From Irpex lacteus (taxonomy: Eukaryota > Basidiomycota > Agaricomycetes > Polyporales > Irpicaceae), in contig MQVO02000007.1 in NCBI GenBank assembly GCA_001986395.2, positions 62,001-126,000 of the forward strand: a DNA stretch of 64,000 nt, written 5' to 3'. This document shows positions 1 to 10,463 of this stretch, one piece after another. The notes under the pieces are model-generated. The model did no database searches. It saw nothing but the letters and a program-made list of their open reading frames with translations, and was not told where the DNA came from. Positions within the stretch are counted from its first letter, which is position 1. Each line of letters opens with the position of its first letter. The translations under genes and the position numbers were made by a program.

Positions 1-3000
1 TCTTCTAGTGTCACCGGACAACAACAACTTCAAGCATCTAACAGGCCGAATGGAACGGACACTCCTGCAAGTACTTCAGTCCCTGCTGACTCGGACCACA
101 CCGCAGTCAATTGGGACTGTTGGCCTGATGGTGACTTTACGTGCCAGCTCACCTGGGACGAGTTCACCGCGACGAACCAACTCTCAGAGCACTGGGCAAA
201 TCGCACCACTGGCACCCATGCTCCCGATGATCTTGTACAGCAATTTGGCAAGGTCAAAGCTACTGTTAGGAGCTGTATGGGCGTTATCTCCTGCACAAAT
301 GAAGAGTGCCTCAGGTTCATTCGTCCTCAGACACGCAAGCGAGGGATCCTGAAGCAGATCAGAGCGTTATGCGAATGTGAAGCGCCTCTGGAACACCATT
401 CCTGTTCTGTTACCTCTCGCCTCTACAAGTTTGCGAGCGGTGTCATATACAAGCACTCTGGAACTCATGGCCACGCGAGGCCTGCACGCAAACTCCATCT
501 GACTCCTACCGAGCACGAGGAGCTTCGGAACCTTGTCATCGAGCATCCAAAGTCTGGTCCTCTTGCTCTTCTTGTCGGCGTGTCTACCCGTCCATCCGCT
601 GCAAAGATCTCTACAGTACTTGCCAATCAGGATCGCCTGAAGGCTGATAGACGAGCGATCAAGGCAGGTCTCAGCAGCGGTGGTGACCGCTTCATTACCG
701 AGTACGCAAATTTCTGCAGAGATCACCCTGGATTCGTGATCAGCTCGCACTTCGGTGTTGTTACTGTTGTCTCAATGCAGTCGAAGTTCATGGTATCACA
801 GCTCATCAAGGACGACGTCATTCCTGGAACTTCCGACTTGGATGGACTCTCGGGCCTTGTCTCGGATGCAGCTCACAAATACTGGCTTCAGCGAAATCAC
901 TTGCTCATCATATCATCGGTATACTCTCCGCTTCTCAAATGTTGGGCTCCCGGACTTTTCTCCTTCTCCAACGGAGCATCAGCAAACCACTACGAGCTTC
1001 ACTTTATCGCTCTCTTTGATAGTATTGCCTGCCGAGCTAAGGAGTATAATATCGCACTAGAGATGCAGCATTTCAGTGGGGTATGTGATCTAATTCCGCA
1101 AACTTATATACCTACTGAAAGCATGACTATTTATCTCTAGGTCATGGACTTCAGTGAGGCTCAGCGTAACGGCTTTATCGAAGCATTCGTGAAGTTCTGG
1201 TCCGCTCCTGAGCGTAGCTCTCCTGCATACACAGCTGCTGATCTACGTACAATTGCTGCGAAGCTTCTTCGAGAACACTTCCGTGCCAACGCTACCCGTG
1301 TCAGTCGCATTAACGCTGTCGTCCCTCCTGAATCGGCGGATCAATTCAAGTCACGTACTCTGGGACTACTCGATGTTCAAGATGCTACTGAGTTTCTGCA
1401 GCTTGCATCCGAACTGCTGAACGACTTCCCGAAGATCGGACCCTGGCTTTCATGGTGGCTGCGTCCTGAACACGCCTCCATGCTCTTTACTTCTCATCGT
1501 GTCATGGCAGCGACTACCTGGGAGTCCATTCCTGATACGACCAACGCGGAAGAGTCTATGCACCACAAGATCTACTCAGGACTTGAACGAGACCATACCT
1601 TCCTTGACGGTCTTGAGGCCCTTTACAGGTTTGCTGAGTACTACGAGACTCGTACGAAGAATACTCTCCGTGAGCCCACTCCCATTCCTCACACCTGTAT
1701 TCTACTTATCTAAGATCAGTTGGGAACCCCGTACGATATGGTATTCCTGAACCCTGGAAGGAGATAAAGAAAGAAATTGGCCGTACGAAACCAACTCGCA
1801 ATCCCGAGAACACACGTGGGCCAAAGAACGATGGCAGACCTCCCGACACGGTACGAGAGCTTGTACGCACTACAAGTCGTAAACCAAATGCGAAAGGTGA
1901 AATACCTCCTGACGTCATTGCTCTTAACAATGGTATGTCCGTGCCAGTGTTACACCTGTCTCCCCTTCGATTATGTTCGAGAATGACTAATAATCCTTCT
2001 CTATCTAAGGTTCAGTGTCTCCAGTGACTCTCGAAAGCTCTGAACGTGTTCACAGTGCACACCAGTCCTATCCCTGGCACGACAACTCATGCTGGCTTGA
2101 TACCAGCCTTGAGATTATATTTACCGCAGTCGCTCATGGCTATCAAGACTTTTCACACTCATTCAAAGATCTATCCCCTGAATCACCTCTCACTCCTCTG
2201 ATTCAGCATCTCCATAACCGCTACAACTACAGGCCTACTACAAACGATCAGAGTATGGCGAACTGGCTTTCCGCACAAAGAAATGCTCTTCGCAGATCTC
2301 TTATCGCAAGCCTAGGTCCTTCAGCACTAACGGACGTTGCCAGTGAACCGAATATAGAGTCTGCTTCTGGTTGGTGCTTGGTATGTTAAAATATAGTTTA
2401 TCAGTTATATCCTTGCTACCGCTTGCTCACGGTCTGCCTAGACATTCCTTAATGCACTTATGTCCGCACATCGCAGACTTTTCGGAGTCAACAACGCGGG
2501 TGAACATGTGCAGACGTATTTCGAGGCTGTTCGGCTCACGATGAAATCTTGCACGGCCGAAGAAGATTCGTACTCAATGGACCATGAGCTCTATCCAAAT
2601 CAACACATCAGTCTTCACAAACCTCAGCCAATAAGCACATTCTACCCGCCATCTACCTTCTTTGATATACTTGACGGAGAACTTTCGGGATATCTGCGAC
2701 ACATTGTCTCTATCAGCCCCTATGATCGTACACCCAACGACACACCGTGCTGGCGTTCCATCGATGGAGAAGATACTTGTGGGGGAACTAACTTCACCTA
2801 CCAGTTTCTTCTTTCAATGCCAGTTATGCTCGTCATCGGCTTTGATCCTGACACTCCGGACTGGAATATTCCTCTCACATTGTGCTCATGGTCGCTCGAA
2901 GACGCCAGCGCAGAACACCGTGACTTACCTTTGGACAACAAGAAGCCCGATGCCAGCCCGCCAACTATCCAGAACATATCTTATGATCTTGTTGCCCGTG

Positions 3001-5687
3001 CTTTCGGTAATGGTGGTCACTTTAATGCTCGCCTGCTCTCTGAGACAGGAGGTGTACTTTTGTACGACGATATGGCGCATAACGGGCGCGCTGTAGAAAT
3101 CCCTGAGGCCCTTCCTCACACTCACCTAGCTGGACGCGATCAAAGCATTGCACTGCGACCCGGGTTTTCTACTCGGTTTGCCATCTATCAGCTGAGGGGC
3201 GGACTTCAAGCTCAACAGTTGATTCAGTCCCACCAAACTGCACGTTTACGGTCACAGTATCAGATGGACTTCCAGCAAGTTACTACCACTGCACTACCTG
3301 TGGTTCAATTTTCCCTCGATTCTGGACTACGACAAATGCCGGTTGAATCGTGGTGGTGGAGAAAGAATCGCAGTGGGGTAACCTGGCAGGAATATATTGT
3401 TGAAGGCTCGATGCATCAACCGCGAGTGGTGCAGCGAAATAGAAGACGTTTGCCGGACACCGATCTCACTATGGATGATGAGGTAAGTGTCAGGTTATAC
3501 TTATCCACGATAAAACAAAGGCTTACGGTATTATAGCCCGAGTCTGATATAGGACCATCTCTGCCTGACTTACCAGCAGCTGACTCGTTGGATGCCGCTG
3601 AACATACTCCAAAGTTCGGTGTATCCCAGTCTATGCCAAGCCCATTGGCAAAGTCTCAAGAAGATAATAAGAACCTGCCTTTCAAGCGATCACCATCACC
3701 GATGCCTATGCGTTGTCGTTGTGGTGCAAGAGGCGATGGCTACAGTCTGTCGCATGGGCTGCAAGTCATCCAGTGTGATATATGCGGGGAGTGGTCTCAT
3801 ATTGCATGTCAACGCGGGGGCTCCGCGAGCAATCTTCCGACCCATGCAACTTGGCGATGTTATGTTTGTAATCCTGCTCAAACATTGATGCCCAGGTATG
3901 TCTTATATATCAGTTGATGACATATCTCTGACCGGTTGAATCTTACAGCCAGGGAATACAAAAGTCCACCACTGGGAAACCTCGTCCAAAGCTGATGAAT
4001 TGTTTACGGTGAGTAATACTAGCATACAGGCTATCAATTCCTGTCTTATATTCACGTTCATGGCATCAAGTGTTGGGAAAGGTGCATTAGCCCGCGTCGG
4101 GGAGTTCTACTATCCTGTGCGTCTGCTTCTACGCTTCCCACCTCCTGATAAAAAGGGAGAAGCACATTGGCAAGTGCGTTGGTGGCGCCACTGTATTTTC
4201 CCTTCTTCCACGGCGACACCTATTGCAGATGCGCTAGTCCCTGAAAGCTCCATTGTGGATGAGCTATGGAATAATAGGCAAGAAAGGCGACGTATCAGAG
4301 TATGTAGTCCTTTATCTGTCTATTGTATATCATTTCTCACCTTAAGATGGACAGCTCGGGTGTTGGACTCATGCGCATGAGATACAAAACGACGAAGATA
4401 GACTCATGGATCTCGATAGCACCAAATATACAAAGGAGATCGATCACATCCTATTGCCTCATAAGCGGATTCTACAGGACATCATGCTAAAGGGCTGGGA
4501 GGTATTCCCAACTATACCTGCTTGTAAAACAGCGATCTTGCAGGCGCAAACACAGGAGGACGAGGAGGAAGAGGAAGAGGAAGAGGAAGAGGAAGAGGAA
4601 GAGGAAGAGGAAGAGGAAGAGGAAGAGGAAGAGGAAGAGGAAGAGGAAGAGGAAGAGGAAGAGGAAGAGGAAGAGGAAGAGGAAGAGGAAGAGGAAGAGG
4701 AAGAGGAAGAGGAAGAGGAAGAGGAAGAGGAAGAGGAAGAGGAAGAGGAAGAGGAAGAGGAAGAGGAAGAGGAAGAGGAAGAGGAAGAGGAAGAGGAAGA
4801 GGAAGAGGAAGAGGAAGAGGAAGAGGAAGAGGAAGAGGAAGAGGAAGAGGAGAACGGTTCAACTGAAGCTACAAGAAAGACTAAAGCTACAAGGCAGACA
4901 AGAGGCCAAAAGATCATTGTGCCAAGGGGCATGATCACGACATATGGAGATCTGGACATCATCGAGCAATGTCAGATCAACAACTGGATCGCTTCAAATA
5001 TCCCAGGCGCAAGACAGGTTCCATATGCGTGGATAGGAAAGCCGATGAGTGCTCATGCTGCAACTCTAGTTATCGCTCACCGTCATCGTTCCGAATTTGA
5101 AGATAGTCCAGCATATCCTAGAGGAGAAGATGTCACTGTCGAAGAAATAGAGAAGTATATCCTGAACGAGGCATGGGACTATCAGAAGGCCGTTTGCGGA
5201 GCTTTCAGGGTGGATGTTGATGTTGAATGTCTATCACTCCTAGAAGAGCGCATGTTCCAGTGTTCCAAGATAACAGGTGTTGCAGGCTATCAGCAGTGGG
5301 GGTTGGACGCAGGTGATCATCAAGATGGATGGTCACCATACGAAGGTTTACCGTCTCATTGGTTCCATGGCGACTTTGAGCCAGAGTATCCGGAGGAGGT
5401 GTTGCAGGTGCGTTCATAGCAATTAAGATATATGAGCATACTCTCAGTGAACTAACGGTGTTAACATCTATTAGCGAGGGCCACATTTTATAAGCATAGC
5501 TTCCGGCCCAATCACAACACCGCAGGCTGAAGCAGATAGCGCGAAGAAGAAGAAAACAGATAATCGCAAGCATCCACGATCAAGCACCCCTACTGGGCTT
5601 ACCGTCTCTTCTAGTGACCAAGGCAAGCCACCTCCGAAGAAACGTAGCCGGCGACCCGCAGCTCGTCCCGTTAAAAAGCAGACGTAG
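1..5687 (+). CDS. MULE-type transposon polyprotein: GCM-like finger, DDE transposase, USP-like protease, PHD, BAH-like, poly-Glu (5' partial)
   Basis: The frame is open from base 1, so the N-terminus is missing. Nine introns restore one continuous frame: 1081-1140, 1670-1719, 1933-2009, 2381-2441, 3483-3536, 3896-3948, 4009-4070, 4300-4354 and 5408-5474. Domains in order: a Cys/His finger ending HSGTHGH (about 280-465), GCM/FLYWCH-like; a MULE-type transposase core with VSDAAHKYW (about 860), VMDFSEAQ (1141) and DTTNAEESMHHKIY (about 1530); a USP-like thiol protease with Cys box NSCWLDT (Cys codon 2090) and His box GGHFNAR (His codon 3018) followed by YDD; a PHD finger (about 3709-3870, CDICGEWSHIAC); a BAH-like segment (GEFYYPVRL, about 4100); 97 glutamates; a conserved tail; and a basic end (KKRSRRP). 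MULE transposases cut and paste DNA. The protease and PHD are known deubiquitinase and histone-reader folds, but their role here is inference. No stop breaks the frame. Terminal repeats were not found in the window. Confidence 0.82.
4562..4852 (+). repeat. (GAGGAA)n coding microsatellite, 97 Glu codons
   Basis: This is an uninterrupted hexamer array inside the transposon polyprotein, between a QTQED segment and NGSTEA. It is in frame and encodes only glutamate. Its length is likely to vary between alleles and may be affected by assembly. The antisense strand is open as poly-Ser and as a Pro-Leu repeat purely because of the repeat. Confidence 0.97.
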
Positions 5688-5789
5688 TGTGTTTCTGTAT
5701 CGTCAAATATGTCAAATATTTCTATATCCATACTATGAATGCATGAATACGTTCGTTTAAATGTGCGGCTGATCAAGTGTGTTGAATAG

Positions 5790-7550
5790 CATACTGGCGA
5801 AGTGATTATATTGAGCCACCACTTCATTGCCAGTGGGTGCAATAAAAAGATGATTTCTTGGAATGTGTTCGCATGCTCAGGAGAGTATTGGCCCTTGTAT
5901 AACACACTACATAAGGTATATAGAGCTATTCATTTATCCTAGTGATGCACCACATATCTCTTGAAAGGTACAAGGTCTCGTCGTTGCATGGGCGCCTAAT
6001 CTAAGCGTAGACAGCGAAGACATAGTTTGTTAAACTGTATTCGCATCTGAGTAAAATGGGCAGACTGTATGTGTAGTACTAGATAGCCTATACTGGTGAG
6101 CTTGTTTTTCCTCGCGAGATATTCTACAAGTCTCAATGGCCGCAGACCTCCTCACCGTTCACTGGCGTGCAACGAAAAGTGATTTCTTGGAATGTGTTCG
6201 CGTGCTCGGGAGAGCATTGGCCCTTGTATAACACACTACAAGAAGTATGTACAGCTATTCATTTATCCACGCGATGCACCACATGTCTCTCCAAGGGTAC
6301 AGGCTCTCGACATCGCGCGGGCGCCTAATGTGAACGTGAGCAGCAGAGACATAGTTTGTTAAACTGTATTCGCATTTGAGTAAAATGGGCAGACTGTATG
6401 TGTAGTACTAGATAGCCTATACTGGTGAGCTTGTTTTTCCTCGCGAGATATTCTACAAGTCTCAATGGCCGCAGACCTCCTCACCGTTCACTGGCGTGCA
6501 ACGAAAAGTGATTTCTTGGAATGTGTTCGCGTGCTCGGGAGAGCATTGGCCCTTGTATAACACACTACAAGAAGTATGTACAGCTATTCATTTATCCACG
6601 CGATGCACCACATGTCTCTCCAAGGGTACAGGCTCTCGACATCGCGCGGGCGCCTAATGTGAACGTGAGCAGCAGAGACATAGTTTGTTAAACTGTATTC
6701 GCATTTGAGTAAAATGGGCAGACTGTATGTGTAGTACTAGATAGCCTCTACTGGTTAGCTTGTTTTTCCTCGCGAGATATCCTGCAACTCTTGATGGGCA
6801 CAGGCCTCCTCACCGTTCACAAACATGCAACGAAAAGATGATTTCTTGGAATGTGTTCGCGTGCTCAGAAGAGCATTGGCCCTTGTATAACACACTACAA
6901 GAAGTATGTACAGCTATTCATTTATCCACGCGATGCACCACATGTCTCTCCAAGGGTACAGGCTCTCGACATCGCGCGGGCGCCTAATGTGAACGTGAGC
7001 AGCAGAGACATAGTTTGTTAAACTGTATTCGCATTTGAGTAAAATGGGCAGACTGTATGTGTAGTACTAGATAGCCTCTACTGGTTAGCTTGTTTTTCCT
7101 CGCGAGATATCCTGCAACTCTTGATGGGCACAGGCCTCCTCACCGTTCACAAACATGCAACGAAAAGATGATTTCTTGGAATGTGTTCGCGTGCTCAGAA
7201 GAGCATTGGCCCTTGTATAATACACTATAGGAAGTATATAGAGCTATTCATATATATATATTATACACTACACACCTCTTGAAGGGTCCAGGCTCTTGTC
7301 ATCGCACGGGCGCCTACTCTGAACATGGGCAGCGAGGGCATAAGTAGTTCCATGGATTGTATTCGTATTTAAGTAAAAGGAACAAACTATGCACATAGGA
7401 TTAAGTAGTGTGCATATATCAACCTATCCTGCTTCATCTGATATCCTACTGCTCTTGAGCGGCACAGGCCCTCCTCACGATTCGTTGGGTGTGACAAAAA
7501 TATGATCGCTTGAGATGTATTGATAAGTTTGCATGTTCAGAGGATGATGA
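5790..7550. repeat. Tandem array of a ~330-bp unit, about five copies
   Basis: The landmark TGATTTCTTGGAATGTGTTCG starts at 5851, 6180, 6509, 6839 and 7169, with a decayed version at 7502, giving spacings of 329-333 bp. A second landmark, CAGACTGTATGTG, falls at 6061, 6389, 6719 and 7049. The inner copies are nearly identical and the outer edges are degraded, as expected for unequal exchange inside an array. No convincing gene lies in it. It sits between the 3' ends of two convergent transposon-like genes (stops at 5687 and 7696), so it may be 3' or subterminal sequence of one element. That ownership is inference. Confidence 0.93.
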
Positions 7551-7695
7551 GCCATTAGCAAGTATATGTAGTCAGACATTGATTCCCACACATAGATCAC
7601 AATGTTCAAATTCAACATATATAGAATTAAAGATAGAGTATGACCTATCTGAGGTTGTCAACTCATGGAAGGCTATGCTAGACGGACTTCACTCT

Positions 7696-9788
7696 TTAGG
7701 TGGGTGAGTTAATATCAAGGGTTGCTAGCAAGAAGATAAGGATATTTCTATTGGCACCAGAATTGACTAACTCACACATGGCACGTTGTCGCTTACTTGC
7801 TGAACGGGTAGTACAATGTTCAACGCTGCTGGCCAAATTCTTTGCTGCTTGAGCCTTTGCAGATCGCCTTGCCTGCTTAACCGCTAAAGGTACTACAGGC
7901 GCACACTTCTTAACTCTTAGGGCTTCCAACTGCGCAACAGTCTTTGGCTTCTTGGGCCGTCCACGTTTTCCGGTATATTCCTGAGTAACAGTTAATAGAG
8001 AAACTCTTTCGCATAGTCTATCACTTACAATCTTAGGCTTGCCCACTTTACCTTTGATCTTCTGCTTGCCAAGATGTAGCATGTTGCGAGTTTTGTTATG
8101 AAAGGATATTGAGCCTAATGTAGTAGCTCCACCAGCATCACGGAAATCCTCAGCGGCAGGCTCCTATTGATATTCAATGAGTAATGCGATGCGAAGCTAG
8201 TAGAGACAGCGCATACCATAGTGATTACATCTGCCAAGCCCCATTCTTCAGGTAACTGCGCTTGAATGACAGAGTAACAAAGGCTCTCCTTTGTACCAGC
8301 AGTGAAGATGAAAACAGGGATCATGATATGCTTCGTAATGTCACAGTCATACGGACATTCGTACGGTTTCCCTACACAAAAGCGGACCGCAAATTTAGTA
8401 CATGACAGTGTGAGCATAAAGAGCTTACCAATTGTGTGTAGTGGATCAAGCAAGCCCGGCTTTGCCAGTTGAGGATATAGATTTGCGCAGACACATGCCT
8501 GTATCTTGCGATAGACATGAACATATGTCGCTTTGTACGCTTGGTCGACGTGGTACTGGTAGGAAAAGGGGTTGTCTGAGTTGACCTGTGCAGCAACACG
8601 GTAAAGAAACGCCGGAGAGTGCCACTCATCGGTCATTGTCTCCAAGCCACCGCGAAGACGGTGAAATAAAGTATCGCTTTCACAAATAGCCCAGGTGGGT
8701 GTCAGCGGATGGATCCCGAGAAGATGCAGAACATCATTGGCGGTATGCTGACCGAATCCGTTGAAAACGGATTGGTTGTCCGAGAGTGCCTGAAACATGT
8801 AAGTTGGCTTCTTCGTGCCCTCGGTGTGCTCGCGCATTACGTCTATGCGCCATGCGTCTAGAGCTTCAATAGCAGCAGGACGTTGATACGCCCAGTCAGG
8901 CCCGTATCCCCCGCCAAGTACCGTCGTCCACACCTATCATAGAGATCAGCTCACCGGAGCAGACAATCCAGTCACTGAAGATACCTGAGCATCCGGTGCA
9001 AGGTCGTTGGCGGTCCAGTAAGTTCCACGAGTAACAATGTGAACGCGAGCGAGCCGTGCAAAGTCCACAAGAATCCAGGCAGAATCATCGGTAACAACAG
9101 CTAGGAGCATTACCACAGTGTTGTCCTTTTCAGTGGTATCTCCTTCCCTCTTCTCGATGAACTTGTCGAGCTGGCGGTAAGAGCGCATCCGAGCAGCCTT
9201 GGTGCGACTCGGGTTGGGACCATTTATTTCGCCTTGACGCAGTGCAGCATAATCCTCGACGGTAACCTGAACCCAGTGTGCCTCAAGTGTATGTAAGACA
9301 AACGCTGCATGCTGGAGTATGGTTAGCTGTCGAATGTACTGATTCGTGGTGAGCTGACTCACATATCCTGCTGATACAGCTAGAATTTTACCGCGAGCTT
9401 GCACGTTGACCGGACCAGACGAGCGCGGCCGAACAAGGTACGCAAAATCTGTGGCTCGTCCACGCTTTTTTGACCTCTGCAGATCCATGGGGCTAGGGAC
9501 CTGCCATGGCAAGACCTCCGTTGGAGGACAGGCGTCCATGTCATCGGTATAGTCTGAGTCCCGGTCTGCCACAGCTGTAGTGTACGGTCTCTTCTTTTGA
9601 CCAATGGTGAATGTACACGGATGGAGCTGGAGAACACCTACGAATCCATGGTACCGGTTAGACAACAGGTGATACATGCATGGATTAAATCACACACCGG
9701 TGAGTGCCCGTTTGTGTTTCCGCTCATAATCTCGCTTCGTCATGAGCAACTGACGTTCAAATGTTGCAATAACCCCTCCTTCAGGCAT
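7696..9788 (-). CDS. Unknown transposon-associated protein with AT-hook tail
   Basis: Six exons join cleanly after removing introns 9638-9697, 9312-9362, 8934-8984, 8372-8428 and 8164-8216, all GT-AG and 51-60 nt. The start ATG (9788) opens MPEGGVIATFERQL and is the most upstream in-frame Met I could connect. The product is about 600 residues. I do not recognise the body. It contains a basic patch (RSKKRGRATDF), a hydrophobic-acidic stretch (AVVTDDSAWILVDFARL), a small Cys cluster (KPYECPYDCDITKH) and a basic C-terminal tail holding an AT-hook-like motif (TGKRGRPKKPKT). The tail suggests DNA binding. The gene lies between the 330-bp array and the Academ-like element, outside that element's inverted repeats. 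It could be an accessory gene of the element at 1-5687 or of a separate one. The frame is intact, which argues against an old relic. Confidence 0.62.
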
Positions 9789-10058
9789 CAGAACAACGAC
9801 GTCTGCGCAATAATGAGAGTCAGAATAGGTTCAACGCATAAAGTAAACAGCAATTTGTACCTAGTAACAAGAGTTGGCAGCCGGCAAAGAAGGGCTTGAA
9901 CGCGAGCGCGACACGAAACACGTCGATGTGTCACGTCTCGCGCAACGTCACATTGTGTCACATAAGACATTGTTGAATATATATTTCTATCAGTTATAAG
10001 CTACTATCATTGCCATTTATGTACTTAAAGAACACTTATGTTCTGCCGCACGCAGCAG

Positions 10059-10340
10059 TGGCGCATAGCGGCGGCGCATTGCGCCAAAGTGCTGGCGCAA
10101 TCAGGCTCCGTCCCAGCCGTCGTAGGGAGCTCAATGTCAGGGATTCGGGGTATTCTGGGTCTCGAAGGACGATAGGAAATGTTAAGTCTCAGTAATGGAT
10201 GAGTGATGGCTGTTACTTCGTATAGTAGTTAGATCAATGATGTTGATTACATAACCTGTCTTTTTGAACCTTAATCTTTATGAGCTCCCTACGACGGCTG
10301 GCATCAAACAAAGGTAAACAGCGGTCTCCGGTGTGATAGA
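10059..10340. repeat. Left terminal inverted repeat of the Academ-like element
   Basis: It contains three GGCGCA and one TGCGCC boxes at the outer edge. It then carries the 20-mer CAGCCGTCGTAGGGAGCTCA at 10114-10133 and its exact reverse complement at 10281-10300. The two copies could pair to form a long stem-loop. The inner flank (GGCATCAAACAAAGG onward) matches the right arm in inverted orientation. Confidence 0.88.
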
Positions 10341-10463
10341 CGCTAGATACTGTCTATATCGGGCAGACTTACGACCGAGATATTCGAAGCGCTGGGAGTT
10401 AATTATCTGAACGCGACGTGTTTCTTTCGTCGTGCTCGCACGTCGCACTCGATCCAATAACCC

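Noticed and set aside
4459..4962. Minus-strand ORFs encoding poly-Ser and Pro-Leu repeats
   Set aside because: They are pure antisense readings of the GAGGAA array within a well-supported coding exon.
6760..6987. 75-codon ORF inside the tandem array
   Set aside because: It falls within the repeat unit, has no domain and is not preserved in the neighbouring copies.
5790..7550. Regular repeat spacing suggesting a CRISPR-like array
   Set aside because: The whole ~330-bp unit repeats with no unique spacers, and the genome is fungal.
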